Shown piece by piece: positions 17,201 through 27,465 of a DNA stretch of 64,000 nt (position 1 is the first letter of the stretch; every line of letters starts with the position of its first letter). Below the pieces are notes generated by a model that saw nothing but the letters and a program-made list of their open reading frames with translations, had not been told where the DNA came from and made no database searches. Source of the stretch: Desulfolutivibrio sulfodismutans DSM 3696. Its GTDB lineage: Bacteria > Desulfobacterota > Desulfovibrionia > Desulfovibrionales > Desulfovibrionaceae. The DNA lies in NCBI RefSeq assembly GCF_013376455.1, contig NZ_CP045504.1, positions 62,001 to 126,000 on the forward strand. Reading direction: 5' to 3'. The translations under genes and the position numbers were made by a program.

Positions 17201-18620
17201 CGGCAGGGACATGGAGAATTTTCTGCCCCCGGATGTTGCTACGGCTCGCAGGGAAGGACTGGCGCAAATCGCCGCAAGCGGACACTGGATCGACATCGAC
17301 GAGCGGATCAACGGCATGTGTTACCAGGTGCGGATGTTTCCCGTCCTTGACGATTCGGGCGAGGCCGCCCAGGTCGCCGTTTTTTCCAGGGACGTCACGG
17401 ATCGGGTCAGGGCAGATGAGGCGCTACGCGCCGCGTTGGCGAACGCGGAAGAACTCGCCCTGAAAGCCGAGGCCGCGAACAAGGCCAAAAGCGAGTTTTT
17501 GGCCAACATGAGCCACGAGATTCGTACTCCGCTCAACGGCATCATCGGGATGCTCAATCTGTTGGATTCCAGTTCCCTCGGTGCGGAACAACATGAATAT
17601 ATCCTCATGGCGCTGAATGCCTCAAAGCGCCTGACACGCCTTTTGAGTGATATCCTGGATCTTTCCGTCATCGAGTCCGGGAAACTTGCCGTTCAGTCGG
17701 CGCCGTTCAGCATCATGGAAGTATGCTTGTCGGTAAGGGACATTTTCGACCAGGAGGCTGTCCAGAAAGGACTTACCTTCTCTTGCCATATCGACGAAGA
17801 CATCCCCTGCAATCTCATTGGCGACGAAATACGGTTGCGGCAACTCCTGTTCAATCTTGTTGGAAACGCCTTGAAATTCACGCCAAAAGGAAACGTCGAT
17901 ATCCATGTCGACCGTGTATCCCCGGTCGGGGTTCTCCCCTGTCGTATCCTCTTTACGGTCGTCGATACGGGGATCGGCATCCCGGAACAGAAATTGACGG
18001 ACATCTTTGAACCGTTCATTCAGGTAGAGGGGTCATATGTCCGACGGTATCAAGGCGCGGGATTGGGATTGGCCATCGTCAGGCGCTTGACCCGCCTGAT
18101 GGGCGGTGAGGCATGCATCGAGAGTGAGGAAGGGGTGGGGACATCCGTATATCTGGTCTTGCCGTTCGATATCGCGAAGCCTGCCCGTGTCGATTCCCCT
18201 GCCGAGAAGCTGCCCGAACCAAGGCGGGGCGGGGAAAAGGCCCGCATCCTGGTTGTCGAGGACGAGGCCGTCAACCGGATTGCCTTGAAATGGCAGTTGG
18301 AGAAGGCCGGATACTCCGTCGCCACCGCCGATGATGGGCGCCAGGCCCTGGAATACGTCCTTCACAACGAGGTCGATGCGATCATCATGGATATCCAGAT
18401 GCCGTTCCTGGACGGCATCGAGGCGACGAGGATCATTCGCGGTGATGCAGAATTCAAGGAGAAATCGCGCATCCCGATTATCGCTCTGACGGCCTACGCC
18501 ATGCCTGGAGACCGGGAAAAGATCCTTGCCGCCGGTATGGACGGCTACCTGGCCAAGCCGGTTGGAAAGGAGCAGCTCACGGCAATGTTGTCGCAGCTTG
18601 TGAAGCGATCCGGCTCATAA
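14256..18620 (+). CDS. Hybrid sensor histidine kinase: periplasmic SBP3 - PAS - GAF - PAS - GAF - PAS - HisKA - HATPase - REC
   Basis: 1454 residues. A signal segment is followed by a solute-binding-protein family 3 domain (about 57-280, with [18 protein letters not shown]) that would sense an amino-acid-like ligand in the periplasm. One membrane helix lies at about 290-312. In the cytosol come a PAS domain (330-455), a GAF-like region (475-640), a PAS/PAC (645-755), a second GAF (775-930) and a third PAS (940-1060). The kinase core has [19 protein letters not shown] with phospho-acceptor H1087, an ATPase with DTGIGIPEQ and [11 protein letters not shown], and a receiver with D1379 in IIMDIQMP. 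No partner response regulator or Hpt protein is adjacent, so phosphate flow is unknown. An IS5-like element sits 230 bp upstream. Confidence 0.93.
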   Translation: MNRFAVICAFTMILFCAAPSWRGLGLPNAFAGATDMQASDMEQLGVQPASDPVKITGKPLVFLGNQSLPPMNYLENGRPVGVVVDLAEALAKRMQHPVEIRLMEWGKAQELVINGQADALLQINANPERLKVFDFSEPLLSSEFSIYTTSRHHGIKSMQDLRGLKVGVESKGLPILLLQKDPQITVEVIPDFVVGFTKLKNGEIDAVVADRWVGCYVLAENNIQNVKMIEEPISRSYSSIAVKKGNDLLLGSINKALFEIRNDGTYDKIIEKWKGKEVIFKTREQLQRQTLYWTIASISLALIIAVIGMAAQAREIRRRRRSEEELRKSRATLNMILDTVPQSIFWKDVDGRYLGCNRLFAAAAGMEHPEDIVGKVDYDLPWAPKDADAYRADDREVLAKNASKRNIVETLLQADGTRIWIETTKLPLTDKNGQPFAVLGVYTDITSRKKADEALKENHAFLKNLGRIDDVIRKASDVEQMMRDSLDVVLDVMQADRAWLVYPCDVGAEFWSVPMERTKPGWPGGGASADPIRLTPQNREAWRSFLAATEPTSCGPGGDMPLEQSLTDEYGVKSFLAFALFPKIDKPWLFGVHQCSWERAWSQGDKAVLKAMGGRIQEALNSLLFIGRLRENEEKLRTVADFTYDWEYWVAPDSQLVWMSPSCERVTGYTADDFLRSPELLRSIVFPEDIALYDQHMHTTLQRESTPCDADFRIVHKSGRIVWLNHTCTDIRGPDGASLGRRASNRDITDRKHAENSLARELAVNTAMSELSGALIDKASTLQDIADITQHYACSLTRSDHGLVAVIDRSTRDVVSYTLTRMLDSECRMEESEKKIIFPPNPDGSYPALWGHALNTRLSFYTNEPGSHPSSCGVPRGHIPLRNFLAVPAMNGEKLIGLLALANTPDGYTDNDLEVVKRLAGLYALAIDRHDTLMELWTSEQKIRALINATTDSVMLLDASGAILAVNEQGSRRRGLEMRDMVGRDMENFLPPDVATARREGLAQIAASGHWIDIDERINGMCYQVRMFPVLDDSGEAAQVAVFSRDVTDRVRADEALRAALANAEELALKAEAANKAKSEFLANMSHEIRTPLNGIIGMLNLLDSSSLGAEQHEYILMALNASKRLTRLLSDILDLSVIESGKLAVQSAPFSIMEVCLSVRDIFDQEAVQKGLTFSCHIDEDIPCNLIGDEIRLRQLLFNLVGNALKFTPKGNVDIHVDRVSPVGVLPCRILFTVVDTGIGIPEQKLTDIFEPFIQVEGSYVRRYQGAGLGLAIVRRLTRLMGGEACIESEEGVGTSVYLVLPFDIAKPARVDSPAEKLPEPRRGGEKARILVVEDEAVNRIALKWQLEKAGYSVATADDGRQALEYVLHNEVDAIIMDIQMPFLDGIEATRIIRGDAEFKEKSRIPIIALTAYAMPGDREKILAAGMDGYLAKPVGKEQLTAMLSQLVKRSGS

Positions 18621-18729
18621 CGCAAAAGCCTCCGGGCCACGGACTGGAGCGCGAGACCGTGAAGGCATGAGAAGAACGGGGGAAACCTTCGGCGTAAGAT
18701 TTCCCCCGCGCCCCGTGCAGACGTTTTCC

Positions 18730-21141
18730 CTACGCCACGCCCAGCCGCTTCTCCAGGGCCGCCACGGCCAGGGTGGTCTTGATCACCGTATCGGGATTAA
18801 GCGACATGGATTCGATGCCGCACTCCACCAGAAACTCCGCGAATTCGATATAGTCGCTGGGGGCCTGGCCGCAGATGCCGATGTATTTGCCCTTGCGCCG
18901 CGCCACCTCGATGACCTGCTTCACCATGCGTTTCACGGCCTCGTTGCGCTCGTCGTAGACATGCGCCACCAGTTCCGAGTCCCGGTCCACGCCCAGGATG
19001 AGCTGGGTCAGGTCGTTTGAGCCGATGGAGAAGCCGTCGAAGACATCCAAAAACTCGTCGGCCAGGATCACGTTGGACGGAATCTCGCACATGCCGATGA
19101 CCCGCAGCCCGTTTTCGCCCTGGCGCAGGCCGAATTCGGCCATGGTGGCCAACACCTGGCGCGACTCGGCCACGGTGCGCGGGAACGGGATCATGATCTC
19201 CAGGTTCGTCAGCCCCATGTCCTCGCGGATTTTCTTCATGGCCCGGCATTCCAGGGCGAACGCCTCCTTGTAGTTTTTGTCGTAGTAGCGCGAGGCCCCG
19301 CGCCAGCCGATCATGGGGTTTTCTTCATGCGGTTCGAACTGCGCCCCGCCGATCAGGTTGGCGTATTCGTTGGACTTGAAATCCGACAGGCGCACGATGA
19401 CCGGCTTGGGATAAAAGGCCGCCGCGATCATGCCCACGCCCTCGGCCAGCCTGTCCACAAAATAGTCGGCCTTGTTCTCGTAGCCCATGGTCATGTCGTA
19501 GATGGTGCGCTTGACCTCTATGTCCTTGAGTTCGCCAAAGCGCAGAAGGGCCAGGGGATGGACGCGGATGTACGAGTTGATGATGAACTCCTCCCGAGCC
19601 AGGCCCACGCCGTCGTTGGGGATGAAGCTCTTCTCGAAGGCCTGCTCGGGGCTGGCCAGGTTCATGGTGATCTTGGTCTTTGGCCGGGGCAGGCTGGCCA
19701 GGTCCGTCTCCTTGACCTCGAAGTCCAGAAGCCCCCGGTAGACGTAGCCCGTGGGGCCCTGGGAGCAGTCCACGGTGAGGCCCTCGCCGTCGGCGACGGC
19801 GTCGGAGCCGTGCCCTGTGCCCACGATGCACGGGATGCCCAGTTCGCGGCTGACGATGGCCGCGTGGCAGGTGCGGCCGCCCCGGTTGGTGACGATGGCC
19901 GAGGCGATCTTCATGATCGGCTCCCAGTCCGGATCGGTCATGTCCGTGACCAGCACCTCGCCCTTGCGGAAGTCCTTGATCATGTGGGCTTCCTTTATGA
20001 CGTGGGCCGCGCCCTTGCCGATGCGCTCGCCCACGGACTTGCCCGTGGCCGCGACCTCGCCCGGGGCGGACAGCACGTATTTCACGAGCTTGGTCAGGTC
20101 TTTAATGGCGTGCACGGTCTCGGGCCGGGCCTGGACGATGTAGAGTTCGCCGGTCATGCCGTCCTTGGCCCATTCGATGTCCATGGGCTTGTGGTGTCCG
20201 GCCTTGGCCGAATAGTGGTCCTCGATGATGCAGGCCATGCGGGCCAGATCCAGCACCTCGCATTCGTTTATGGTCAGGCGGCGGCGATCCGAATCAGGCA
20301 CGGGCACGTTTTTCGTCGGCTGTTTGGCGTCCTCGGTGTAGACCATCTTGATGGCCTTTTCGCCCACCTTCTTCATGATCACGGGCTTGAAGCCCTTTTT
20401 GAGGGTAGGCTTGAACACGTACCATTCGTCGGGGTTGACCGCGCCCTGGACCACGTTTTCGCCCAGGCCGTAGGCCCCGGTGATGTACACCGCGTCGGTG
20501 AAGCCGGTCTCGGTGTCGATGCTGAACATGACGCCGCTGGCGGCCAGGTCGCTGCGCACCATCTTTTGCACGGCGATGGACAGGGCGATGGAGAAGTGGT
20601 CGAAGCCCTTGTCCACGCGGTACGAGATGGCCCGGTTGGTGAAAAGCGAGGCGAAGCAGCGGCCGCAGGCCTCAATGACCTCCTCGGCCCCGTGGATGTT
20701 GAGATAGGTCTCCTGCTGCCCGGCGAAACTGGCGTCGGGCAGGTCTTCGGCCGTGGCCGAGGAGCGCACGGCCACATCGGCGTCCTTGCCGTACTGGTTC
20801 TCCAGGGCGCGGTAGGCGTTGATGATGGCCTGGCGCAGGTCGTCGGGGAATTCCAGGTTGCGGATCAGCGAACGCACCTTGCGGCCGCGTTCGGCCAGGT
20901 TGTCCATGTCGCTGGTGTCCAGGTCGGCCAGTATGGCCTTGATTTTGTCCATGGCCCCGCTTTCGGCCAGCAGGCGGCGGTAGGCCGTGGCGGTGACGGC
21001 GAAACCGTTGGGGACGCGCACGCCCTTGCCGGTCAGGGCCTGGTACATCTCGCCCAGGCTGGCGTTTTTGCCGCCGACGTAGGGCACGTCCTCGATGGTG
21101 ATTTGGTCGAACCACAAAACAAGCGCGGTATCCTTGTCCAT
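18730..21141 (-). CDS. ppsA: Phosphoenolpyruvate synthase
   Basis: 803 residues; converts pyruvate, ATP and water to phosphoenolpyruvate, AMP and phosphate in gluconeogenesis. It has the N-terminal PPDK ATP-grasp domain, the swivelling phosphohistidine domain with GGRTCHAAIVSRELGIPC (H426), and the C-terminal PEP-utilising barrel ending in GICGQAPSDY and SLNPDTVIKT. ATG 21141 is chosen over the open start at 21210 because AAGGAG stands 7 bp before it and the protein then matches family length. It is convergent with the sensor kinase and stands alone. Confidence 0.95.
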   Translation of the reverse strand: MDKDTALVLWFDQITIEDVPYVGGKNASLGEMYQALTGKGVRVPNGFAVTATAYRRLLAESGAMDKIKAILADLDTSDMDNLAERGRKVRSLIRNLEFPDDLRQAIINAYRALENQYGKDADVAVRSSATAEDLPDASFAGQQETYLNIHGAEEVIEACGRCFASLFTNRAISYRVDKGFDHFSIALSIAVQKMVRSDLAASGVMFSIDTETGFTDAVYITGAYGLGENVVQGAVNPDEWYVFKPTLKKGFKPVIMKKVGEKAIKMVYTEDAKQPTKNVPVPDSDRRRLTINECEVLDLARMACIIEDHYSAKAGHHKPMDIEWAKDGMTGELYIVQARPETVHAIKDLTKLVKYVLSAPGEVAATGKSVGERIGKGAAHVIKEAHMIKDFRKGEVLVTDMTDPDWEPIMKIASAIVTNRGGRTCHAAIVSRELGIPCIVGTGHGSDAVADGEGLTVDCSQGPTGYVYRGLLDFEVKETDLASLPRPKTKITMNLASPEQAFEKSFIPNDGVGLAREEFIINSYIRVHPLALLRFGELKDIEVKRTIYDMTMGYENKADYFVDRLAEGVGMIAAAFYPKPVIVRLSDFKSNEYANLIGGAQFEPHEENPMIGWRGASRYYDKNYKEAFALECRAMKKIREDMGLTNLEIMIPFPRTVAESRQVLATMAEFGLRQGENGLRVIGMCEIPSNVILADEFLDVFDGFSIGSNDLTQLILGVDRDSELVAHVYDERNEAVKRMVKQVIEVARRKGKYIGICGQAPSDYIEFAEFLVECGIESMSLNPDTVIKTTLAVAALEKRLGVA

Positions 21142-21345
21142 GGGGTACTCCTTTTCGCGGCCGCGCCGCGAGGGCTTTCCGTCATGGTATGGATATCCAC
21201 GCTTGGGCACGGCAAGTCAAGATGATGTGGCGTCGGGGTGGGCACGCCGCAATGGATTGTGAGCGCGGGAACAATAAACATCCCAGCATGTCCAGTGAGG
21301 GGTGAGCGCCTCAGGATGAAGGGCACAGGCCGGAAAAGGAGCAGC

Positions 21346-21612
21346 CTACATGTCGTCAGGATAGGTGCGGGCTTCGAGTTCCCCGTTGACATCGTACTGA
21401 AAACCATCTCCATCTGGAGTTCCCGTCCAGTATCCTATGCAGTTCCCATGTTCATCGAGAATCATTTTGTCGGTTTTCGGGTTATATCCTTTGCATTCGA
21501 CTTTTTTCCCTGATTTCGTTGGGGATGAGCCCTGTGTTTTCGGGAGGTTTCCCGCCCAGACCAAACTCGAAAAGAGAAGTACCGAAATGCAGAGGATGAT
21601 CGATTTTCTCAT
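21346..21612 (-). CDS. Small secreted hypothetical protein
   Basis: 88 residues. The N-terminal 20 form a clear signal peptide (MRKSIILCISVLLFSSLVWA). The mature part is small, polar and has two Cys in KKVECKGYNPKTDK and DEHGNCIGYWTG, which could form a disulphide. AAGGAAACC precedes the ATG. The repeated GxW/GY pattern near the end resembles short beta-rich periplasmic proteins. I do not recognise a family. Base composition is less GC-rich than its neighbours, hinting at later acquisition. It is isolated between ppsA and the AlkD-like gene. Confidence 0.7.
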   Translation of the reverse strand: MRKSIILCISVLLFSSLVWAGNLPKTQGSSPTKSGKKVECKGYNPKTDKMILDEHGNCIGYWTGTPDGDGFQYDVNGELEARTYPDDM

Positions 21613-21849
21613 GAGGTTTCCTTTTGTAATATGTTAATTGACGATATCCGTTGTCAGGCGTGAGGGCAATGTCGTTTTGTGGCGCATGATGTGGCGGGTG
21701 TCGATGATTGGATGCTCAGGCGCCCAAAGGGCTTGCGCCCTGTGGGATCACATGAAAGAGAGAGGAAGGCCGTCGGATCGGGATTTGTCCGGGCGCAGGC
21801 ATGCGGATCGTGGGAAGCGGTGACCGCCATACTGACGACGGGAGGAAGC

Positions 21850-22527
21850 ATGGAAGATGTTTCGAAACTGGCGGGCGACATCGCCGCCCGCATCCGGGCC
21901 GCCGGAAGCGACCGCAACCGCCAGGGCATGGCCCGCTACGGCATCAACGTGGCTCAGGCCGCCGGGGTGTCCGTGGCCTTTGTGCGCGGCATCAGGAAAG
22001 AGACCGGCCAGAACCATGAACTGGCGCTTTGCCTGTGGGACACAGGGCTGCATGAGGCCCGGCTTCTGGCCTGCCTGACCGCCGATCCGGGGCAGGTCGA
22101 CGACGCGCTGCTTGAGAGGTGGGCGGCGGACCTGGATTCCTGGGACATCTGCGACATGTTCACCAACAATCTGGTCAGGAAGACGCCGCTTGCTCACGAC
22201 AAGGCGCGCGCATGGGCGGGGCGGCCGGAGGAGTTCGTGCGCCGGGCCGGGTTTTCGCTTATGGCGTCGTTGGCCGTGCACGACAAGAAGGCGTCCGATG
22301 ATCGGTTTTTGGGATATCTGGGGCTGGTGGAGGTTGCGGCGCAGGATGGGCGAAACTTCGTGAAAAAGGCCGTCAACTGGGCGCTACGCGGCATCGGCAA
22401 GCGTAGCGAGCCTCTGCGGCTGACGGCACTGGAGACGGCCCGGCGCGTTTTGGAGCAGGACACGCCGCAGGCGCGGTGGATCGCCCGGGACGCCATTCGG
22501 GAGCTGGAGGCGCGGGGGCCGCGCTGA
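21850..22527 (+). CDS. DNA alkylation repair protein (AlkD-like HEAT-repeat glycosylase)
   Basis: 225 residues in the DNA_alkylation family, all-helical HEAT-repeat proteins that remove positively charged alkylated bases such as 7-methylguanine. Diagnostic stretches are DLDSWDICDMFTNNLVRKTP, KASDDRFLGYL and FVKKAVNWALRGIGKRS. ATG 21850 has an excellent GGAGGAAGC site directly upstream; the longer open frame from 21679 is not supported. It stands alone and is convergent with folD across a tandem-repeat spacer. No SOS-type operator was identified. Confidence 0.88.
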   Translation: MEDVSKLAGDIAARIRAAGSDRNRQGMARYGINVAQAAGVSVAFVRGIRKETGQNHELALCLWDTGLHEARLLACLTADPGQVDDALLERWAADLDSWDICDMFTNNLVRKTPLAHDKARAWAGRPEEFVRRAGFSLMASLAVHDKKASDDRFLGYLGLVEVAAQDGRNFVKKAVNWALRGIGKRSEPLRLTALETARRVLEQDTPQARWIARDAIRELEARGPR

Positions 22528-22621
22528 AGACGGTATGAGGATCGTGGGAATCTGACGGGTTGGCTGGCTGGCCGGGCTCGGGGTGTGCGACACAGGGGGC
22601 GACAGCAATGCTTCGCGCTGC

Positions 22622-22905
22622 CGCCGCCCTGTGCGCACACCCGTCGCCCGGCCTGGAAGTCCTGGTGTAGCGCGGGGAGCCCTTGAAGAGGTTCGGGCGC
22701 ACCGTACGGGGTTTCCAAAGGGGCCGCGCCCCTTTGGCCGCCGGAGGCAAATTCACGACCCAACCGTCGCCGCCCTGTGCGCCGACCCGTCGCCCGGCCT
22801 GGAAGTCCTGGTGTAGCGCGGGGAGCCCTTGAAGAGGTTCGGGCGCACCGTCAGGGGATTCCAAAGGGGTCGCGCCCCTTTGCCCGCCGGAGGCATCATC
22901 ACGAC
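22622..22905 (-). repeat. Tandem duplication of a 146-bp terminator-containing unit between alkD and folD
   Basis: Two head-to-tail copies (22622-22767 and 22768-about 22905) share long identical stretches, including CGCCGCCCTGTGCGC, CGGCCTGGAAGTCCTGGTG and GAAGAGGTTCGGGCGCACCG. Each holds a CCAAAGGGG/CCCCTTTGG hairpin followed by CCGCCGGAGGC (22715-22748 and 22861-22894). Read on folD's strand, the hairpin nearer to folD follows its stop codon by about 29 nt and is likely its terminator. No coding sequence is evident between 22528 and 22923. Confidence 0.85.
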
Positions 22906-22923
22906 CAAATCGGCCGACGTCGG

Positions 22924-23802
22924 TTACGGGGCCTCGCAGACCTCTTCCATGCGCCAGCGGAAGGCGTTGACGGTATTGACCATGAGCATGGCGATGGTCA
23001 TGGGCCCCACGCCGCCGGGGACCGGCGTTATGGCCGACGCCACGTCTTTGACGCCCTCGAAATCCACGTCGCCGCACAGCTTGCCGTTTTCGTCGCGGTT
23101 CATGCCCACGTCGATGACCACGGCCCCGGGCTTGACCATGTCCTTGGTCACGAGCCTGGGCTTGCCCACGGCGCAGATGAGGAAATCCGCCTCGCGGCAT
23201 TCCTTGGCGATGTCCGGGGTGCGCGAATGGCACACGGTGACTGTGGCGTTGGCGAAGGGGCCGCTGGCCGAGAGCATCATGGCCATGGGCTTGCCCACGA
23301 TGTTGCTTCGGCCCAGCACCACGGCCTTTTTGCCCGAGGGGCTTAAGGCGTAATATTCAAGCAGGGTCATGACCCCGGCCGGCGTGCACGGCCGAAGCCC
23401 CGGCAGCTCCAATGACAACCGGCCCACGTTTTCGGGGTGGAATCCGTCCACGTCCTTGCGCGGGTCCATGAGGCACAGGCAGGAGGCGCTGTCCAGGGGC
23501 TCGGGCAGGGGAAGCTGCACCAGCACGCCGTCGATGTCGTCGCTTGAGCCCAGCTCCAGAACCAGCCGCTCCACATGCGACTGTTCGGTGCGGGCGTCGA
23601 GCCGCCAGGTGCGGGAGACGATCCCGGCCTCCTCGCAGGCCTTTTCCTTGTTGCGCACATACACCTGCGAGGCCGGATCCTCTCCGACAAGCACCACCGC
23701 CAGACTCGGGGCGCGCCCGAACTTGCGCTTCAGCCGCTCCACGTCGCGCCTGACACCAGCGCGCACCTCGGCCGCTACCTTCTTGCCGTCGATCAGGATC
23801 AT
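22924..23802 (-). CDS. folD: Bifunctional methylenetetrahydrofolate dehydrogenase / methenyltetrahydrofolate cyclohydrolase
   Basis: 292 residues. Interconverts 5,10-methylene-, methenyl- and 10-formyl-tetrahydrofolate with NADP in the cytosol. Family signatures are [20 protein letters not shown] (around residues 37-57, with the catalytic Lys in YVRNKEK), [40 protein letters not shown] and [18 protein letters not shown] 23802 is chosen over the open frame from 23901 because it begins the canonical MILIDGK and follows AAGGAG 10 bp upstream. It lies downstream of eno on the same strand, separated by strong hairpins, so it is probably transcribed separately. Confidence 0.95.
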   Translation of the reverse strand: MILIDGKKVAAEVRAGVRRDVERLKRKFGRAPSLAVVLVGEDPASQVYVRNKEKACEEAGIVSRTWRLDARTEQSHVERLVLELGSSDDIDGVLVQLPLPEPLDSASCLCLMDPRKDVDGFHPENVGRLSLELPGLRPCTPAGVMTLLEYYALSPSGKKAVVLGRSNIVGKPMAMMLSASGPFANATVTVCHSRTPDIAKECREADFLICAVGKPRLVTKDMVKPGAVVIDVGMNRDENGKLCGDVDFEGVKDVASAITPVPGGVGPMTIAMLMVNTVNAFRWRMEEVCEAP

Positions 23803-23842
23803 GGGGAATGGTCTCCTTGGGTGAGGGATGGAAACGGAGGCA

Positions 23843-23886
23843 TCGGGAGGGGAACCCCTTTTTGAAAAAAGGGGTTCCCCTCCCGA
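23843..23886 (-). terminator. Long perfect hairpin between eno and folD
   Basis: A 21-bp inverted repeat (TCGGGAGGGGAACCCC... at 23843-23863, mirrored at 23866-23886) with T5/A5 next to the loop. The flank AAAAAACTTGAGCAGGCTTCGC on the plus strand resembles the conserved flank of the hairpins at 8043 and 60915 in reverse. It is probably a dispersed repeat that also stops eno transcripts. Confidence 0.6.
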
Positions 23887-24016
23887 ACCCTCCCCTCCCA
23901 AAAAACTTGAGCAGGCTTCGCCCCGCGTGGCGTTACTTCCGGTATCCCCGGTTCCTTTTCCGGTTTTCGTTCCGGCCCTTTCGGCCGGTGCGAAAACCGG
24001 AAAAGAGACGGGGGGT

Positions 24017-24050
24017 CCGGGGGGACATGGTCCCCCCGGCCGCCGGAGGC
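24017..24050 (-). terminator. Post-stop hairpin of eno with the GCCTCCGGCGG leader
   Basis: Thirteen bases after the eno stop (minus strand) comes GCCTCCGGCGG and then a 10-bp perfect stem, CCGGGGGGAC paired with GTCCCCCCGG, with an ATG/CAT loop. The same leader precedes hairpins after folD, gmhB and thiC. It is likely a terminator or mRNA 3'-end stabiliser. Confidence 0.7.
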
Positions 24051-24063
24051 TCTTCTCTTCTTC

Positions 24064-25551
<1,488 letters not shown>

Positions 25552-26274
25552 TTACGGGCAGGGGATGGGCTGGTAGACGACCGAGTCACCCATCTGCATG
25601 GGCTGATAGCAGGAGCTGCCAGCCTGGTAAATGATCGCCCCGGCAACGGACAGGGCCACGGCTGCGGCGGGCAGCGCCCAGACATACGCCGCGCCGGGCG
25701 GCAGCACCGGCCAGGGTCTGGGGCCCCAGCCACCCGGCCCGTAAGGTCCGTAAGGTCCATAGGGCCCATGGGGGCCGTAGGGCGGCGGAGGGGGCGGCAC
25801 GGGCATGGGCGGCCGTGGTCCGGGTCCAGGCATGGGGCCAGGGTAAGGACCAGGGCCAGGGTAAGGACCAGGGCCAGGGTGAGGACCAGGGCCAGGGCCA
25901 GGGTAAGGACCAGGGCCAGGGTGAGGACCGGGACCGGGCATGGGGCCAGGGCCGGGCATGGGGCCGGGGCGTGGGCCGGGGCCGGGTTGGAATCCGGGCC
26001 CGCCGGGGCCGGGGCGCATGGAGCCGCTGGCCGGAAAACCGCCGGCGGGCGGCCTGTCAGGGCCGTCCGGGCGAAATCCGGGGCCGCCCGGGCCGCCAAG
26101 ACCAGGCGAACCCATGCCGCCACGGGCGGGCATGCCGCCCGCGGGGCCGCCGAAGCCGCCGTGCGATCCGCCGCCGAATCCCTCGGGGCCTCGGGACATG
26201 GCGGTCCAGGGGCACAGGCCGACCAGGGTGAGGCTCAAAAAAGAGCACAGAAACAGTCGCGCGCACGTTTTCAT
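25552..26274 (-). CDS. Secreted Gly/Pro-rich repeat protein
   Basis: 240 residues. A signal peptide (about 1-25) leads into a Gly-rich zone (30-90), then a PGPGP repeat zone (about 92-155) with PYPGPGP and PHPGPGP units, a YGPHGPYGPYGPYGPGG stretch, and a final segment with a hydrophobic helix (AAYVWALPAAAVALSVAGAII) and three Cys or Gln-rich residues near the end. The repeat zone is encoded by an 18-bp tandem DNA repeat (GGTAAGGACCAGGGCCAG on the plus strand, about 25838-25935). It lies 12 bp downstream of the DUF2092 gene, so the two are one operon. Function unknown; a cell-surface or outer-envelope role is inferred. Confidence 0.8.
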   Translation of the reverse strand: MKTCARLFLCSFLSLTLVGLCPWTAMSRGPEGFGGGSHGGFGGPAGGMPARGGMGSPGLGGPGGPGFRPDGPDRPPAGGFPASGSMRPGPGGPGFQPGPGPRPGPMPGPGPMPGPGPHPGPGPYPGPGPGPHPGPGPYPGPGPYPGPMPGPGPRPPMPVPPPPPPYGPHGPYGPYGPYGPGGWGPRPWPVLPPGAAYVWALPAAAVALSVAGAIIYQAGSSCYQPMQMGDSVVYQPIPCP

Positions 26275-26286
26275 GACGGCCTCCGG

Positions 26287-27060
26287 TTACGGGCTGACGG
26301 TTTGCTGGCCCGCAAGGGGGATGATGTCGATTTTCGTGGCCGACGGCGGCGGGGTGAAGGCGAAAAAGGAGTCCTTGAACCGGGGATTCAGCTTCCAATC
26401 CACGAGCATGGCCTCGTAGTTAGGCGCGCCGACCAGGGTCTTGTCCACGATGACCAGCTTGCGCGGCAGAGGGTTTTTGCCGTCGGCGATCCAGATCTGC
26501 CAGTCCACGTCCTTCTGGCTGAAGGCCAGGTGGTGGCAGGGCACGCCCTGGACCATGCGCAGCCCCACATACATTCCCGAAAGGACGCCCTCGGTGAGGG
26601 TTTCGTAGGGTGAGCTGAGGATCAGTTCCGCCAGGGGGGCGGTGACCCCGTAGGTTTCCAAAACCTTATCCAGGGCCTGGTCGAGGGCGCCCGGGGCCGG
26701 GATGACGGAATAGGAGTTCCTGGTCTGGTTGAAGATGGAGAAATTTGCGCCGTCGAAGGTGATGGTTTTGACCTCGGCGTCCTGGACGGTGTCGGATCTG
26801 GCGCGATCCGGGCGACGTACGGCGATGGTCTCGGTACGCGAGGTTTGCAGGGTCAGCCCGCCCTGGAAGACCTCGTCCACATTGACCTCGGCCCGAAAGA
26901 CGAAGGCGTTGAGGCCTTTCAGGAAATCGCACATCCGGGTGAGATGCTGCATGGCCACGGGGTCGATGGCCGGGGCGTCGGCCTTCTGGGCCGCCGGTGA
27001 TGCGGCCGGAAGCAGCAGAAGAACCGCCGCAAGGGCTGCTGTCCAGATTTTTTCACGCAT
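26287..27060 (-). CDS. DUF2092-family periplasmic protein
   Basis: 257 residues with a signal peptide (about 1-24). The mature part matches the DUF2092 pattern: CDFLKGLNAFVFRAEVNVDE, RRPDRARSDTVQD, TFDGANFSIFNQ, CHHLAFSQKDVDWQIWIADG and PLPRKLVIVDKT. DUF2092 proteins are thought to have a LolA/LolB-like open beta-barrel, so lipid or lipoprotein binding is possible but unproven. AAAGGAG lies 8 bp before ATG 27060. It is the first gene of an operon with the Gly/Pro-rich protein, which suggests they work together at the envelope. Confidence 0.85.
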   Translation of the reverse strand: MREKIWTAALAAVLLLLPAASPAAQKADAPAIDPVAMQHLTRMCDFLKGLNAFVFRAEVNVDEVFQGGLTLQTSRTETIAVRRPDRARSDTVQDAEVKTITFDGANFSIFNQTRNSYSVIPAPGALDQALDKVLETYGVTAPLAELILSSPYETLTEGVLSGMYVGLRMVQGVPCHHLAFSQKDVDWQIWIADGKNPLPRKLVIVDKTLVGAPNYEAMLVDWKLNPRFKDSFFAFTPPPSATKIDIIPLAGQQTVSP

Positions 27061-27465
27061 GCTGATCTCCTTTGGGAAGGGCTGTAGATGGTGGAATGTG
27101 GGGTGCGGACGGGTGTGGAAAGGCCGAAAAAGGGCGAGACCCGGGGAACGCCCGGTTTGGTGTTGAACCACTTGTTTATTTTTACGCTTTTGCGGGGTGG
27201 AGGCAAGGGGGAAAACGGCGTCTGTGATCAGAAGGCCGAGGATACGGGAGTCTGGCTGGATGCGCCGGGTGCGGTCGCCATCGCTTTCGAATCGCTGGCA
27301 GTGTGGCGCCGCCCGGCGTGATGCAGCCGTGTGCGTCCTTTGCCTTCTTGCGCCCATCCTCCGGGCATTGGACAGAAGCAGACGCGGATGGTAGAGACGG
27401 ACCCCGTGCATCGGCGCTTCAATGGTTGCCGAATATGATAAAAAGTAAATGATACTGGGAAGTTC
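27061..27465. other. Intergenic region between the divergent DUF2092 operon and glmM
   Basis: About 400 bp with no convincing gene; the short frames here lack ribosome sites and family resemblance. It must hold both divergent promoters. GGGAAGTTC before glmM ATG 27466 serves as its weak ribosome site. No operator or riboswitch was recognised. Confidence 0.5.

Noticed and set aside
19327-21225. 632-codon frame antisense to ppsA
   Set aside because: ppsA is certain by motif; this is a shadow frame.
25838-25965. Tandem 18-bp units as a possible CRISPR array
   Set aside because: The units are contiguous without spacers and encode PGPGP repeats in a secreted protein, so they are coding tandem repeats.
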